Assembly (NCBI GenBank): GCA_900660155.1
Contig: CABFPE010000249.1
Location: forward strand, 583,038 to 647,037
Reading direction: 5' to 3'
From: Hofstenia miamia
Taxonomy: Eukaryota; Xenacoelomorpha; Acoela; Hofsteniidae
Length of the DNA: 64,000 nucleotides
Shown in pieces: positions 1 to 12,079 of the stretch (position 1 is its first letter; each line of letters begins with the position of its first letter). Under the pieces are notes generated by a model that saw nothing but the letters and a program-made list of their open reading frames with translations, made no database searches and had not been told where the DNA came from. The position numbers and the translations under genes were made by a program.

Positions 1-817
1 AAAAACCAGAATTATAAAAGATGACGTTAGATGGCATGGAAACAAAACATAATTCACGGGATGTATTTAATTAATTTTTTAAAATGATAGTAATTATACG
101 CTATTAAATTTTTTACTAATTTCATTAGTGTATATTTTAAAACACAGTGACTAAATCTCGACTTAGATTAAACACGTGATGAACAACCCCCAGCGATGCA
201 TGAAAGGTTGGTGGTGGAGAAATACGCATTATCAGATGAAATATCAGATGTACGGCTCGAAAACAAACTATAAAATAGACAAATTTTTAGTGTAATTTAC
301 CATTATTATTATAAAATTAGAATATATACATGTTTTGTCTTGTTTTTAAAAAAATGTGGGCTTTTACTATGCCCACTTGAATATTCTAGTTTTTATTTTT
401 GAAAAATGTTTTTTAAAACGCTATTTTTTTATTGTCTTCTTTCTGATGGTGTTATTATACATTAAACTATTGCAATCTCTTTTGTTTAAAACTTACAAAA
501 TGCGTTATCGATGGATGATTAAATTGGTTTTTGCATAGCAAAATTGAATATTTTTACTTGTATATAAAATTTGTTTTGCCTATTTACGAGTCATTGTATT
601 TTTAACATTAATTGTTATATTGAAATACAATCTCTTTTTGTTTAACTAAAAATGTTTAATTTGTTCTACATGTATTATTGAGACATCTTCAAATAGTTTG
701 TTTTCCCGAAACGAATTAAACACGGTTCATGTAAGCAAGCAAAATATGGAAAATTGATAGCATTGACGAAAACGAAAATGTGTGATAGCGAGGAATATTA
801 ACAAAATTGTAATGTAA

Positions 818-904
818 CCCGTGATATTAACAAAGTGAAATTAGTCATGCCAAAAAAATGGCCCGTGATATTATCAAAGTGAAATTACTCATACCAAAAA
901 ATGG
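818..904. repeat. Two-copy tandem repeat, ~44-bp unit
   Basis: Two adjacent units of 44 and 43 bp, each starting CCCGTGATATTA and ending in AAAATGG, differ at only a few bases. A partial third start (CCCTAATATG) follows. The rest of 1-1,137 is AT-rich and shows no convincing gene. Confidence 0.7.
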
Positions 905-1137
905 CCCTAATATGTAAATCAATTAAAAGCATTACTAATTGAAATCCATTAGTAGACATACTTAAAAATATCTGACGTCACTAAAAACCCATTAGCGGAG
1001 ATGTCAAAACATTTGTCAAGTAGAATGACTCATTAATTAACATTTGCAAACACTCCCTCGATATCACAGAGCTCAAGGTCATTTTGTGCTCTCAAGCCTG
1101 CCTTAATATCACTACTCTGGTACCATCAAGTTAATTA

Positions 1138-1640
1138 AAAAAATAACAGATTTATTACCAAGAAAATGTTATTTACGTCAATGGTTGCATCAAAATATAC
1201 GTATTCTTGTTGCTTGCTAACAAATCTATGTGAAAATTCTAAAAGAAAATTAAAAAAGATTTTCAATTGGATGAACGAAATTATCAATAGCAATAATAAT
1301 CGAATTAAAAAAAATTGACAAAAGATTATATGTTATTATATCCAGATGATATCATGCAACAAAAGATCTTAGAAATATTTTATAAAATGAAAGATAACTT
1401 CTCCCTAAAATATTATATTAGACGTGGTACATATCAATGCAAAAAATTTAGAAGCAAAATTATGAAGAATTCATTCATAAATAGTGCAGTAAAATTATGG
1501 AATAAATTAGATAAAGATACTCGATCTGAAAAAAGTTTCAATTGTTTAAAAAGAAAGTGACTAATTTTATCAAGAATGCTCCAACAAAGAATTATCTTAC
1601 CTGGCAAAGAAGTAGAAAAAAAGGCAAAGAATTACTTCAA
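1138..1640 (+). mobile_element. LINE C-terminal remnant (weak)
   Basis: An 81-codon open stretch at 1,315-1,560 reads like the tail that follows the reverse transcriptase in many non-LTR retrotransposons: a YIRRGTY-type segment, then NSFINSAVKLWNKL and a lysine-rich FK-like end. In the family this W-N-x-L segment closes the ORF. No catalytic RT motif is present, so it would be a 5'-truncated fragment. The assignment rests on motif shape only. Confidence 0.4.
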
Positions 1641-1829
1641 TAAATACAAATAACTAAGTACATCATTCTTCTATCATAAATCGAAAATTAATGACTAAAA
1701 ACTTATTTAACTATCCATAGAAAATACTTTTCGAAACTAAAATGAACTATTATAGTAACCAAGAAATATCACTAATCTTTACCTCTGCAGCAAAGAACTA
1801 GAAACAATTCAGTTAGTATTATTATATTA

Positions 1830-2640
1830 TTGAGGGGCTCAATAGCATTGTACCAACAATCGACGCCAGTGTAATCCGGCTGTATAGCAGTTTCTTGACC
1901 GAGCGATCACAGTACACAACTCTCAACGGTGTGGACTCAGAGCTACACACAACAAATCTCGGAGTATCGCAGGGAACCGTCAGTGGCCCGGTTCTCTTCA
2001 ACGCAGCAACAGATGACGTAGTGAGGGACTCACCTGTAGTAATGAATTATTCTTTGACGACCTTTGCCGACGATAATAACCCATTAATTCCGGGTTCAGC
2101 AGATTCAGGAAATAGAGCTGATNAGCTTCAGACAACATATTGAGGCCGTAGTTGCGCGAGCAAACTCTACAGTGTTCCTGCTACTGAAGCTGAAGAAGCA
2201 AGGTTATATCTCAGCTGAGTTACAATTGATCTACAAGTCTATTGTGGTCAGTATTATCACTTACGGATGCAGCGTGTGGGGAGGGGCGGCTAAGACTATT
2301 CTTGAAAAGATTGATGGAGCACAGAAGAAAGCCATGCGCTTGGGAATCATCAAACTACATTCCAATTAGGGAGCATATTCGAATATCAGACCGAAGGCTA
2401 TACAGGCAAATCCAACGCATGGGCGTAAAACATCCACTGCATAAATACGCTCCAGAGCGAACAGAATATGCAATGACAAAGCTACGACCCAGAATGCTGT
2501 CAATAAGGAAAACGACCAGCTCTAAAGAACTATTCCTCTTCCCCAGCCGATTCCTGAAATCGTGACCTCTCCTTTATTCATAATCTTAATGTTATGATGA
2601 TTATCATAATAATAAAAGTTTACTTACTTACTTAATTAAT
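1830..2640 (+). mobile_element. LINE (Jockey/CR1-like) reverse transcriptase fragment with 3' tail
   Basis: The first part reads as RT finger/palm: FLTERSQYTTLNG, then GVSQGTVSGPVLFN and the catalytic FADD. After an internal loss of the segment that normally follows FADD, the sequence resumes in the RT thumb and C-terminal tail (GYISAELQLIYKSIVVSIIT, YGCSVWGG, EKIDGAQKKAMRLGI) with a frame change near 2,360. The 3' end is a short TTAC-repeat tail at about 2,618-2,632, as in many LINEs. The element is 5'-truncated and inactive. One ambiguous base lies at 2,123. Confidence 0.85.
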
Positions 2641-4043
2641 AGTGGCCTTTTGTACTTTTTCTCTATATTGTAGAAAGCATTAACTTTATTAATAAATAAA
2701 TAATAAGTTATTAACGGGAAATGACAAAGGAATAATTGTTACATCATACAAGCTACTACATCCTTAATCTCAACAATAATATTGTTGAAATAGACAAGAA
2801 TAATTTTTGTGTTTATGAGCAGGACAATATGACAATATATTATCACATTTATTCAATGAAAAATCATTCTAAAACAAGTCGCTAGAGGGATATATTAGGT
2901 TAATGCGAAATATTGTTTGCATATATTCTGCAATGATAGGAAAATTTTGAAAGATGCGTATAATTGATTCAAAATGACCAAACTTTGCCGTTTCGAGTCA
3001 TTTTGCTGCCTTTTTGAGCTTGAAAAGTTTTCTATGTATTCTTAAAATGCGAAGCTAAAGAAAGTAGTGTGTATCTCTTCCTAATTATCTTTTTTTAAAA
3101 AATAAATAAGGTGTGCTTATCTTAATTTTTTAAATTTTCGTTTAATTTAGTGTCGGTATGACTTACATAAAATTGCAAATGGTTATATTTTTGGTATTTT
3201 CTTAATGGCCGATTTAGCTCCTTTTAATCTGAAGAGATAAAATTGAAATTTTTAATAAAACAGGGAACTACAATAAGAAACTTTTTTATGCTAGTATGGT
3301 GTATATAATCAAAAAATATGGTCTGAAATGAACTCAAGAAAATAATCCATTTAGTTAATAAGAATCTCTATTAGCATCTAGTCTATATAATTCTATGCAA
3401 TTTTTGCACACAAAGAGTTTTACAGATATATCATTTTCAAATTCTAATTTGGACAGAACTTGAAACTTTTAATCAAAACCGCTAATGTGTACAAATTTGT
3501 AGTCTGTGAAATAATATTTGTGGATTTCTGTAAAATCAATGACATTCTCATCACGCAGTACAGTCACCCCAAAGCAATACTATTAGACAAATGGAAATTG
3601 CAGTAAGCGTCACTTGGCCATACTGCTAATGTCACAATTTGCTATATATTATATTATATCATGTTGCAAAAATAATATCGCCATTAATTCCTCTATTGAG
3701 ATGCAGGATAAAGTGTTATTTAAAATGGTAAATGAATATAATGTAAGTTTGAATTTTTGGGGAATGTAAAAAGTGTAGAACTCTACCATTACTAGCAAAG
3801 TACTGTTAGTAAAGTAATTCAAAAGTTAATATTTAATATTTTCATTGAAAATTCAAATAATAGTTGGACAGCAAATGGAATTGAAATAGGAAATGTGAAG
3901 CGTGTATATTGCTTGCTTTACACACAGGTTTACAGAAGCTTCATTGAAAAAATATTTTCTACAAATCTACCATCGAGTTCAATCACACATTAAAATTTAT
4001 ATATTAAATAATTATACATCGGATGCAAAAGTTTGTGAAAAGT
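2641..4043. other. AT-rich intergenic DNA, nothing recognised
   Basis: No credible coding segment on either strand. A minus-strand ATTAAA at 3,832-3,837 lies about 207 bases past the PLAC8-family stop codon and could be its polyadenylation signal; that is a guess from position alone. Confidence 0.4.
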
Positions 4044-4181
4044 TCATGCACGTTGAAATTGTCGTTCATTCTCCATAAAATTCAATTCACTGTTATGTTG
4101 ACAGGTAGCGCAAGGAGCACACCAGTAAATCCAGCAGCAATCTTCAACGCTAGAGCCCACAATATTGCGCATTCGACGAAT
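4044..4181 (-). CDS. PLAC8-family protein, exon 2 (C-terminal half of the domain)
   Basis: Read on the minus strand, an acceptor (TTCTTGCTTAG) opens directly into 45 codons and a TGA stop. The product begins IRRMRNIVGSS and continues with the cysteine cluster DCCWIYWCAPCATCQ, the hallmark C-terminal signature of the PLAC8/cornifelin domain (family pattern: R-x-x-Y-x-I-x-G-S, then D-C-C and C-x-x-C-Q). It joins in phase 0 to the exon at 14,314-14,769, giving VRFK followed by IRRMRN, exactly the expected continuity. The combined protein is 197 residues. The exon lies about 10.1 kb from exon 1 and is too short to stand out as an ORF. Confidence 0.88.
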   Translation of the reverse strand: MRRMRNIVGSSVEDCCWIYWCAPCATCQHNSELNFMENERQFQRA

Positions 4182-5960
4182 CTAAGCAAGAATTTTAATA
4201 GATAGCTTTTCTATCAATATGATAAGAAAATTGGAATTTTCTGATACAAATCTATTACGCTATAACATTTCAGAAAAGGTTAAGAGTCAGAAATTGAATA
4301 AAACAGGCATGTGTAGTGGGTTTACAATCTGCGACCCAAAAAGAATAGCAGATTACTAAACTATACTACCAATACACATGTTTGTCAAAATAATTTTTTT
4401 CTAAACATGAGATAAATTCTGCAGTTCATAAAACTAATTTTTTCGTGAACTTTCGATTCTTAAAAGCCAAGGACCTCAAACTTTGACCAAATGAAGTTTG
4501 AAATAGGAATATCTTGAACATTTTCAAATTCAAATTTGAATATAGAAATGCTTTAAAATTTGAAAGTTTTAAATTCGAAGCTTCTTTTGGATGCATTAAA
4601 AAGAACATAGGCTGCTCTATGCACATCTAATTATATTGAGAATCAATTTGTATGAACAAAATAACTTATTCTATATACCTTAAAAACCTGATTAACCTGA
4701 ATTAAGAAGATATTAGAGTTGGGAAAATGCTTCAGTTTGAGACATATATTATAAAATAAAGTTATCTAGTAAAATAGAAGTTCTGCACTATATTTTTAGC
4801 ATAACTGCTGAATGCGTAATATCTAAAAAAACAAAAGTCCTCGTCTTTGATAGCTGACATCCTCTTACAAATTCAATGTTTTCATAAACAAAGCCGATGC
4901 TATGCATATGAGTTTTTACAGATAATAAATTAAATTACATAATAAAAATTAAATGAATTTGCAAACACTGAAGGTGAGCCTGCCAAAGTAGTGTTGAAAA
5001 AACCAATGTACTTAGTTAAAAAATAGATTTTTTTAGATGTAGTTTTACTCAATGTAAATGTATTACTTCAATTTTAACCCGAATGATTTCTGAATTTTTA
5101 AATTTAATTTACATCTATAAACAGTGTTGTAGCTACGATGGTTAGCGCCGGTTGGTGCCACCCAGGACTAGATATTTGTACCCGGCACTACCGGCGTAAT
5201 ATACTCACTCCAACCGGTATTTTTATTTACCTGTTCGATGAAATTTTCCCCTTTTCGATTGGAATAATATTGTTTCGAATCCAATCTGCTCGAAAATGTT
5301 ATTTGGTGTATACATTAGGTTAACGCAGTGCGGTTTTTGGTGGGAAGGGTGTATGTTTGTCATCAACACCCAGCACCAACCAACATTACATTAAATGCAA
5401 AAAATGTGAATAATTCACTTGCAATTATTTTTCAGGATATCTTTTGTTTACCTTCACTAGAAATAATCCAATGATCTTTTTTGAGAAAACTCAAAATTCA
5501 GGCACTTTTAACACTCAAACAGTACGCATTTTTTGGGTCATCTACCTGAGCTTATGGATTCCCCATAGCTAGACAAATAACAGATATATTTGCGGATGAA
5601 AATCAATTTGTCGTATTTTTGTGCTCCCTATGCATTATTAGGGATTTTAAATTTTAATATTTCACAAACTATGAATAACTTTATTAATAATTCAAAATTT
5701 ACTGAGAGCAGCAATTGGCGTCAATTCAATAAAAAAGTGTTAAAAGGTTATTTTAATAATATGTAGTAGTAATTACTTGCAATGTTATTACAAAGAACGA
5801 TTTTTTTGTCATATTTCAAACATGATGAATGTTTTTCAGCATTGTTTACTTGAACAATATGAGGACGTTATTAATTAGAGAAGGATTCTGCGAATTTGAA
5901 TTTAGTCACTGATGTATATGAAATAATATATTTTTACATTAACTATATAGTCTACTTGAT

Positions 5961-8900
5961 CTATTGAACCCAGTAGTAATCTCCTAAACCAGTAACTGCA
6001 AATGCAGATTGTACCTGCCTTCCTGGTAAATATTGGATATCATATTCATCTAAATTTGTGCAAATATCTGTATTATTTCCATTTAGAAGAGATTCAATTG
6101 CTATTGAATATAGAGACTCTTCCTAGTAAGTTATTAGGCAAAGTTCTCCCAACAGTATACTGTTTGATAAATTTATAGAAAAACATTGTTTAAGCGCCTG
6201 GAGTTGTAATATGGACACCCTATAAAAAATGCATTAATAATCATAATTTGAAAGGTTTTTGTATATGGCATATATTTCAATTATTTATATAAAGTATTCA
6301 CATGGGGCAAAAACACCAATGTTTTATCAGCAGACATTCTCAACGAATAACTCTGAATATTTTCAAATGCGTGGGAAGCACTAATGTAAAGCACTGTCCA
6401 ACATTTTTATCAACATATTAAAAATACTCTTTATTATTTCATTAAAAACATTAATGTTGCAATATGGTAACCCTAGGATAACTCGGTATATACATATTTT
6501 TTCTCACTAAATTGAATTATTTAAGACAGAATTATAACTGCATTTAAAACAAATCATCACTGTTTACTTTCAACAGAACATTGATAAGTCATGTACAAAG
6601 TAAATAGTATTTCTTACAGCAAGCTTTCAATTTAAATTAGCATTTAGATAATAGACTCAAAAGTATTGCAGCAATAAAATTTTTACCCTATTATAATATT
6701 TTGCTGTTAAATTAGTAATAAGGCTTTAAAAGCATTAACAAACAAAATGTCTTCAATTTGATCAAAACTATTCAAAAACTATAATAATTGAACTATGAAA
6801 TCTAGTAATAACGATAAATTTCACGTAAAAGACTTTGAGAGAATGCTGGATGTTCTGGCAAGAGGCCATCAATAATTTCAAGGATGTTTAATAGAAAACA
6901 CACATCTGTAAAATTAAAATCTAGTTGTTAAACATTCACTTCAATAAATAGTATTTTCTATCATATAGAAAAATAATTTTTGACAAAATTTAGGTATGGA
7001 AATTGCAGTGGAGCCAATTGAAAGTTAGAGATGTTTATCCAAATGGGAAGCCCAATACGATAATACTAGTGATCTTACAAAGCCAATTCTTGTTGCCTAG
7101 GATAAAATCACGAAAGCAAGACTGAAAAGCTTGTTCTTTTAATGAAAAAGCGAGTCATTAATATTTAATGCGGAAAAGGTACTATTATAAAATATTGAAA
7201 ATCAATTAGTTCTTATTGTGCTCAATTCAAAGGTATTTTTGTTCTATTAACTGGCTCCATTTCAATTTTCATACCCCATTTGTCAAAAAAAATTTTTCTA
7301 TATGATGGATTGAAATGCTTAGGCTTAAAAACTACGCAATTCTCGAATTTTTTTATTAAAAAAAACAGGGTGCCTTTATTTCAATTGTCAGCGCTTTAGT
7401 TATATTTTGCAACAGGTTGAGGGCACCATACTCCTCAAAGTAAGAATTTTAGGCAAGAAATTTTTGAGCAGTTCTCTCGGATTTGCTAAATAATGCACTC
7501 AGTATAAATTACAGAAATGTTCTTGTCAGTGATAAATGTAAATTTGGTCGGAAATCTACTGTAATCATTTATAGAGTTATACAATCAAGCTGAAAAAATA
7601 TTTTACAGCATTTATAATAAAGAAATCTACATTAATCTTTGTCACAAAGAATGACAAATAGAATGCTTGTTCAAGTGGCAATGTTTGAAATTCGAAACTC
7701 TTTTTGCGTTTGTGAAATTTTTTATATAATTAACTTCAAACATATTTACTATACAATTGATTAATTACAGATTTTTAACAATAAATTAGGAAAAATGATC
7801 AATGTTTGCAATACTTTTGAGCGCACTGTACAAACACTGTTAATGTTACAAGATTAACCAAATCGTTCTCAATTATTTGTAGATGTTTTGGTAAAGATTT
7901 ACAATAGCCACTTATTTTAACCTCCGTTATAATTTGCTGTAGCCTAATGAATTAAATTTAACAGGATTGTATAATTGCAGTGAAGGTGATAGGTTGAAAT
8001 TAATGATTAAACTTACTCGTTTTTTGAGAATATTTTCTGCTAACGAAATCCTTGGTTTTCAAACCAGTTGGAATGCCCACCTAAGTCGTGCTACTAACGC
8101 GCTTGAAAAACAATGTAGATACATAGTAATGTATAAATACTTAAATTAACGGCTCAAACATGCTAATATCACCTGACCCTGTTAAAACACAAAACTGTTT
8201 TCATAAGAGCGCAATATAAGTAGTAATATTGTGAAATGCCCGAATAGAAATAGTATATCATTGCAAAAGTTGAAATAGAACAAACTCTCAAATAAGATAC
8301 TGCACATTTCTAGAAAACAATACAAGTGAGCTTAGCATCATTTACATAAACCCGGACTTTTAGAAGAAAAAAATGTAAACATGTATTTCTCTTTTTAATA
8401 TAGCAAGAATGCCTTAAGGACTTTATTAGCAGGTGCTATATTTATGGTGTTTTGGCACAAACTAATTGCATAGATTCACTAGAAGGCATTCTCAGTCTAG
8501 AATCAACAATGCCAAAGACAAAATTTCAAGAAATAGATTTTAAATTAGATTTGAAGAACACAATAGGAATAACTACAGGGAGCCAACAAACTATATACTC
8601 ATTAAAAAGTCATCAGAAACTTCGAGTGAATGATAAACGACGTAGCTGTTGTAATAATAATGAGATGCCAAATTATAATTCATATTGATAATGCAAAGCA
8701 TATGCGTGTTGCAGGTTAGCAAGTAATGAATGCTATTATAACAAAGCCATAGGGAACTAACTCAATTTGGCCGTCACCATACAATTAAATACAATGTTGC
8801 AACATTTTATCAACAGTTATATTGAAAATTAATTTCAAATAATAAATTCTATATCTATATTAGTAAATGCAAACACTGAATTTCAATCGGTATTTGTTCA

Positions 8901-9366
8901 GAGAGAGAGAAGGAGCCTTACGTTAATAAGTAGCTGAATTTGATTAAATTTTAACAACTATAATTTCGATAGTAAACTAAGATCGAAATAAAGGTTTCAC
9001 AGAAAAGGAGTTATCTGCATCAATATAAATGATATTAGGAATAGTATTTCATTCAAACTGCGACAAAATAGACAATATATTGCATTATCAATATAAATTA
9101 TAAAGTTGAATACCCCTGTTAATTATAGCAAGTCGTTCTAAATTGAAAAATTCAAGTTTAGGTAATACTGAGTTGGTTTCTCACATTCGGGAAGTTATAC
9201 TGATATTGTAAGAGCAAAGGTCTTCTGTGAAGAAGAAAAATGCAAAATTGTGCTCTACAAATTCATGCAAATTACCATTGATATATCCACAACGTGAAGA
9301 GAGCATGATGGAATTTCTTCTATCCCTTAGATTTCCAATGTTGATATTTAAGTAAAAATATAACAT
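5961..9366 (-). CDS. Candidate seven-exon gene, function unknown
   Basis: Seven minus-strand segments can be chained with GT-AG introns and matching phases: 9,201-9,366, 8,191-8,309, 8,017-8,080, 7,432-7,485, 6,825-6,905, 6,302-6,393 and 5,961-6,122 (stop TAG). They give about 245 residues. The first ATG directly follows an acceptor (TTTTTTGCTAG), so that exon may be first or internal. Readable parts include NLRDRRNSIMLSSRCG, NPRELLKNFLPKILTLR, LLNILEIIDGLLPEHPAF and a C-terminus ending GLGDYYWVQ. The second exon is very hydrophobic. The helical middle and the end show a faint, untested resemblance to the C-terminal part of AP-5 beta-type adaptin. The exon 5/6 junction is the weakest: other donors are possible. 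It lies wholly inside the PLAC8-family intron, on the same strand. I infer a gene from phase agreement across the chain, not from a recognised domain. Confidence 0.4.
6936..7318. repeat. Short foldback/MITE-like inverted repeat
   Basis: The arms (about 6,936-7,020 and 7,248-7,318) are complementary over about 80 bases with small gaps. Shared motifs include ATCATATAGAAAAAT, TTTTTGACAAA and GTATG followed by GGAGCCA. No coding capacity. It sits inside an intron of the candidate gene above. Family unknown. Confidence 0.6.
8404..8688 (+). CDS. Possible plus-strand terminal exon, unidentified
   Basis: A good acceptor (TTTCTCTTTTTAATATAG) opens into 94 codons and a stop. The product starts QECLKDFISRCYIYGVLAQT and is hydrophilic. 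I do not recognise it and found no partner exon. It lies between exons 1 and 2 of the minus-strand candidate gene, so at most one of the two readings may be real here. Confidence 0.2.
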   Translation, partial: QECLKDFISRCYIYGVLAQTNCIDSLEGILSLESTMPKTKFQEIDFKLDLKNTIGITTGSQQTIYSLKSHQKLRVNDKRRSCCNNNEMPNYNSY

Positions 9367-9571
9367 CTAGCAAAAAATGTTAAACTATCAATAACTAAGA
9401 TGGCAAACTATAATTTGAGAGCCTATTTTTGCAATATTTTGATAGTTTTTCAAAGCTTCGCGACGTTATTGATTGCATCAAAAAATATCAATAAAATCAA
9501 TTAAATTTGCAGAAACTGCGACGAAAGAGATTGTTAATTGGTTTAAAAAAAATGCGGTGGTGCTAAAAAAA

Positions 9572-10326
9572 TTATGGTAAAGTGGGAACCAAGGGCTATG
9601 CCTGAATCGTCCTGGAGAGTAACCTCCTCGTGGTGGTTCCTGGAGAGGCGGAGACGCTGAGCCAATACTTGATGGGCGCGTCGCTTTGCGGAGTCCCGAA
9701 CCTAGAGTGGACGTTAAACAATAGGGTATAAGAAGGTGCAACCATGTGTGCTTTGCACATATGGGGGCGGTGACGATGATGTGAGACTGTCTGTTCTGTG
9801 GAGCAGACGGCGACGTCTATGCCCAGAGCCGTAGAGTGCGTCTACGAGGGCAGTTATACAGAGGATTTTCTTCTGTCTCTGGCCTCTAGATAGGCCTAGG
9901 CCAGCATTTGCTGAGCCTTACCTATGAGGGAGCTTTGCTTTGTCATGGGTTTTAGTTATGATCCGACATTCTAAGTTACGGAGATTTTAGGGCTCACTTG
10001 GTGCTTTGCACTACAAGTGTCAAATATCTCCTAAATAATCAGGATCTCCTAACAGGCAGACGCAGGTGCTCACGAGTTACCTCAGTTAGTAGCCTTGGTT
10101 GGCGAAAGCTGTAGAGAGGCGCAACCCTCTCACGAAGCTCGGCCTTCGGCTTCACTCTCTGCTGATCAGACTCAACACAGATCAGCACTCTGCGTGCCAG
10201 GGGTCGCCAGAGGGCAAAGCATATTAAGCCGGCCTGCACACTTCTAGGGGAAGTGCCAGAGCTGATCTGTTGCCACCCACTCTTCAGTCCGTTGACTGGT
10301 AGAGTAACCCCGATTTATGGTAAAGT
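9572..10326. mobile_element. GC-rich insertion of unknown type with 12-bp target duplication
   Basis: A 731-bp block (9,584-10,314), far richer in G+C and CpG than its surroundings, is flanked by perfect 12-bp direct repeats TTATGGTAAAGT at 9,572-9,583 and 10,315-10,326. Its ends are not inverted repeats, and I see no poly(A) or simple-repeat tail. Open frames of 87 and 66 codons on the minus strand resemble nothing known to me. The flanking duplication points to retrotransposition or another TSD-forming insertion; a truncated LINE or structured SINE-like element is the simplest guess. Confidence 0.65.
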
Positions 10327-12079
10327 AACAATTTTTTGCATAGTGTAATTAATTTTTTTACTTTCCATATATTTCAAACTTTACAAACAAACTAATAGAC
10401 GTGCGTTTGATCATCACAAGCACACCTGCCCTACATTATTTGTAATAGTTTAGAACTATATGGAGTGTAATGAATTAATACACACTGCAAAGGATGTTAA
10501 TTTACCATAAACTTTTGACCACCCCTGTAACTTATAAAAAACCACCCCAAATATAGACTGAAAAAATTGAAAAGCAATTGACACGAATAAAAATAGGATA
10601 AAAACACGAGGTTAAATGAACGAATTATGCATTTTGAAACATCATTACTGAAGCTCGAAAATGAGAAACATCAAAAATATAAAAATAATCTTGAATTCTT
10701 TTAAAATGGATGTTAGCTGTGTGTTCCATAGTAAAATAAGAGTAGCTGATGTCAAAAAATTAGAGAAAACTGAAGAATTAAACTCGAAATTCGTAAAGAA
10801 CGTCCATGAAATACCAAAGCTGGAAAGTGGTTGCAATTGTATTGGGTCAGGAAGAATTGAACTTCTGCCAATGAACAATTTCTAGTTCACAGCAAAATTA
10901 AAATGATAAATTAAAAGTTTAATAAATTTTCAAAGCATGTTCAATCTTAGGAGGCTATCTACTTTTACCACTTTTAAAATACTTTAGTTGATACCAACCT
11001 GACAATGAATATAAAAACCATGGTAGAAAAGAGAATACAAATTTGGACTCAAATAATTTTGAAAATGAAAATTTGCTTTACTTCAGAGTTGTTCGTTTAG
11101 AATTAAATAACATACTATGGCTAATAAATTTAATCGGCACTGACTCTGACGTGTGAATTTAGCCAATGGAGCCTGAAAAACAGACTGTTTTGTACTTATC
11201 TACTATATAGAAAATTAATATTAAATTAGCATTCATTATAGAAAAAAACCAAGATAGACATCTATTGCGAGCGTTCAAAATTCGAAATAATATTCAATAA
11301 TCTCTACTCGATCGAAAGATTTGACACTTTCGAGTCTAATCGAGAATAGGAATTACGTCACATTGATCAATGCCGATTGGATACACTTAACTATCGAAAA
11401 GAAATTTTTATGAACGACAGCTTTTGCAAGTCTCTTCTTTATGTATAGTTTTACATGCATCAGGTTACACAAGCACGTCGTGTTAAGAAACAACATTCCA
11501 AAGATTCATGTTTTTAAGTTGAGTTTTCAAAACATAAAATTTACATTATATTTTTATCTTTTTTATTCACTCTTTTTGCTATCACTCGAATTTGAATTCG
11601 AAGCTAGCATTTTGGGTACAAACTTATTTTGAGTTGGACCTATAAAATCATTACTCACACCGGCTTCAACTCCACATGTTTAACCATGTAGCTATCAATT
11701 TTGAACTTAATATGCCCATTACATACAATATCAACATTTTTGTGTAATTGCAAAAATACACAAAAAATCAATATTTCTGTGACTTTGGAAATCTGTAAAA
11801 TACATTTATTTTAGCGCCCTCATTTTTGCAAAGTGGCACACCCGAATGAACACTATTCAATCTAGCCCGTGAAAATTTGAAAACAATTAATTACATTAAA
11901 CAAAACAAAAAAATTAATTTTGTTCTTTTGTTAGTTTGGGATTTGGTTCCACTGCCCTACAAAATGCTAATAAAAACTAAATGTTAAATAAAAGTTGAAA
12001 ATTTAACAGGAGGAGCCTAAAAAATCGACACGTGACACCCCTGGCTCATTCTAAGTAGTCATTTTAACAATCATCACTT

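Noticed and set aside
5105-5395. Possible short transposon with GTTGGTGC-type inverted ends
   Set aside because: The complementarity is only about 15 bases with mismatches, and no target duplication is seen.
10039-10239. 66-codon minus-strand frame in the GC-rich insertion
   Set aside because: High G+C lowers stop frequency by itself; no motif or homologous pattern.
10645-10885. Overlapping open frames on both strands
   Set aside because: Both strands look equally protein-like and neither matches a family; no partner exons found.
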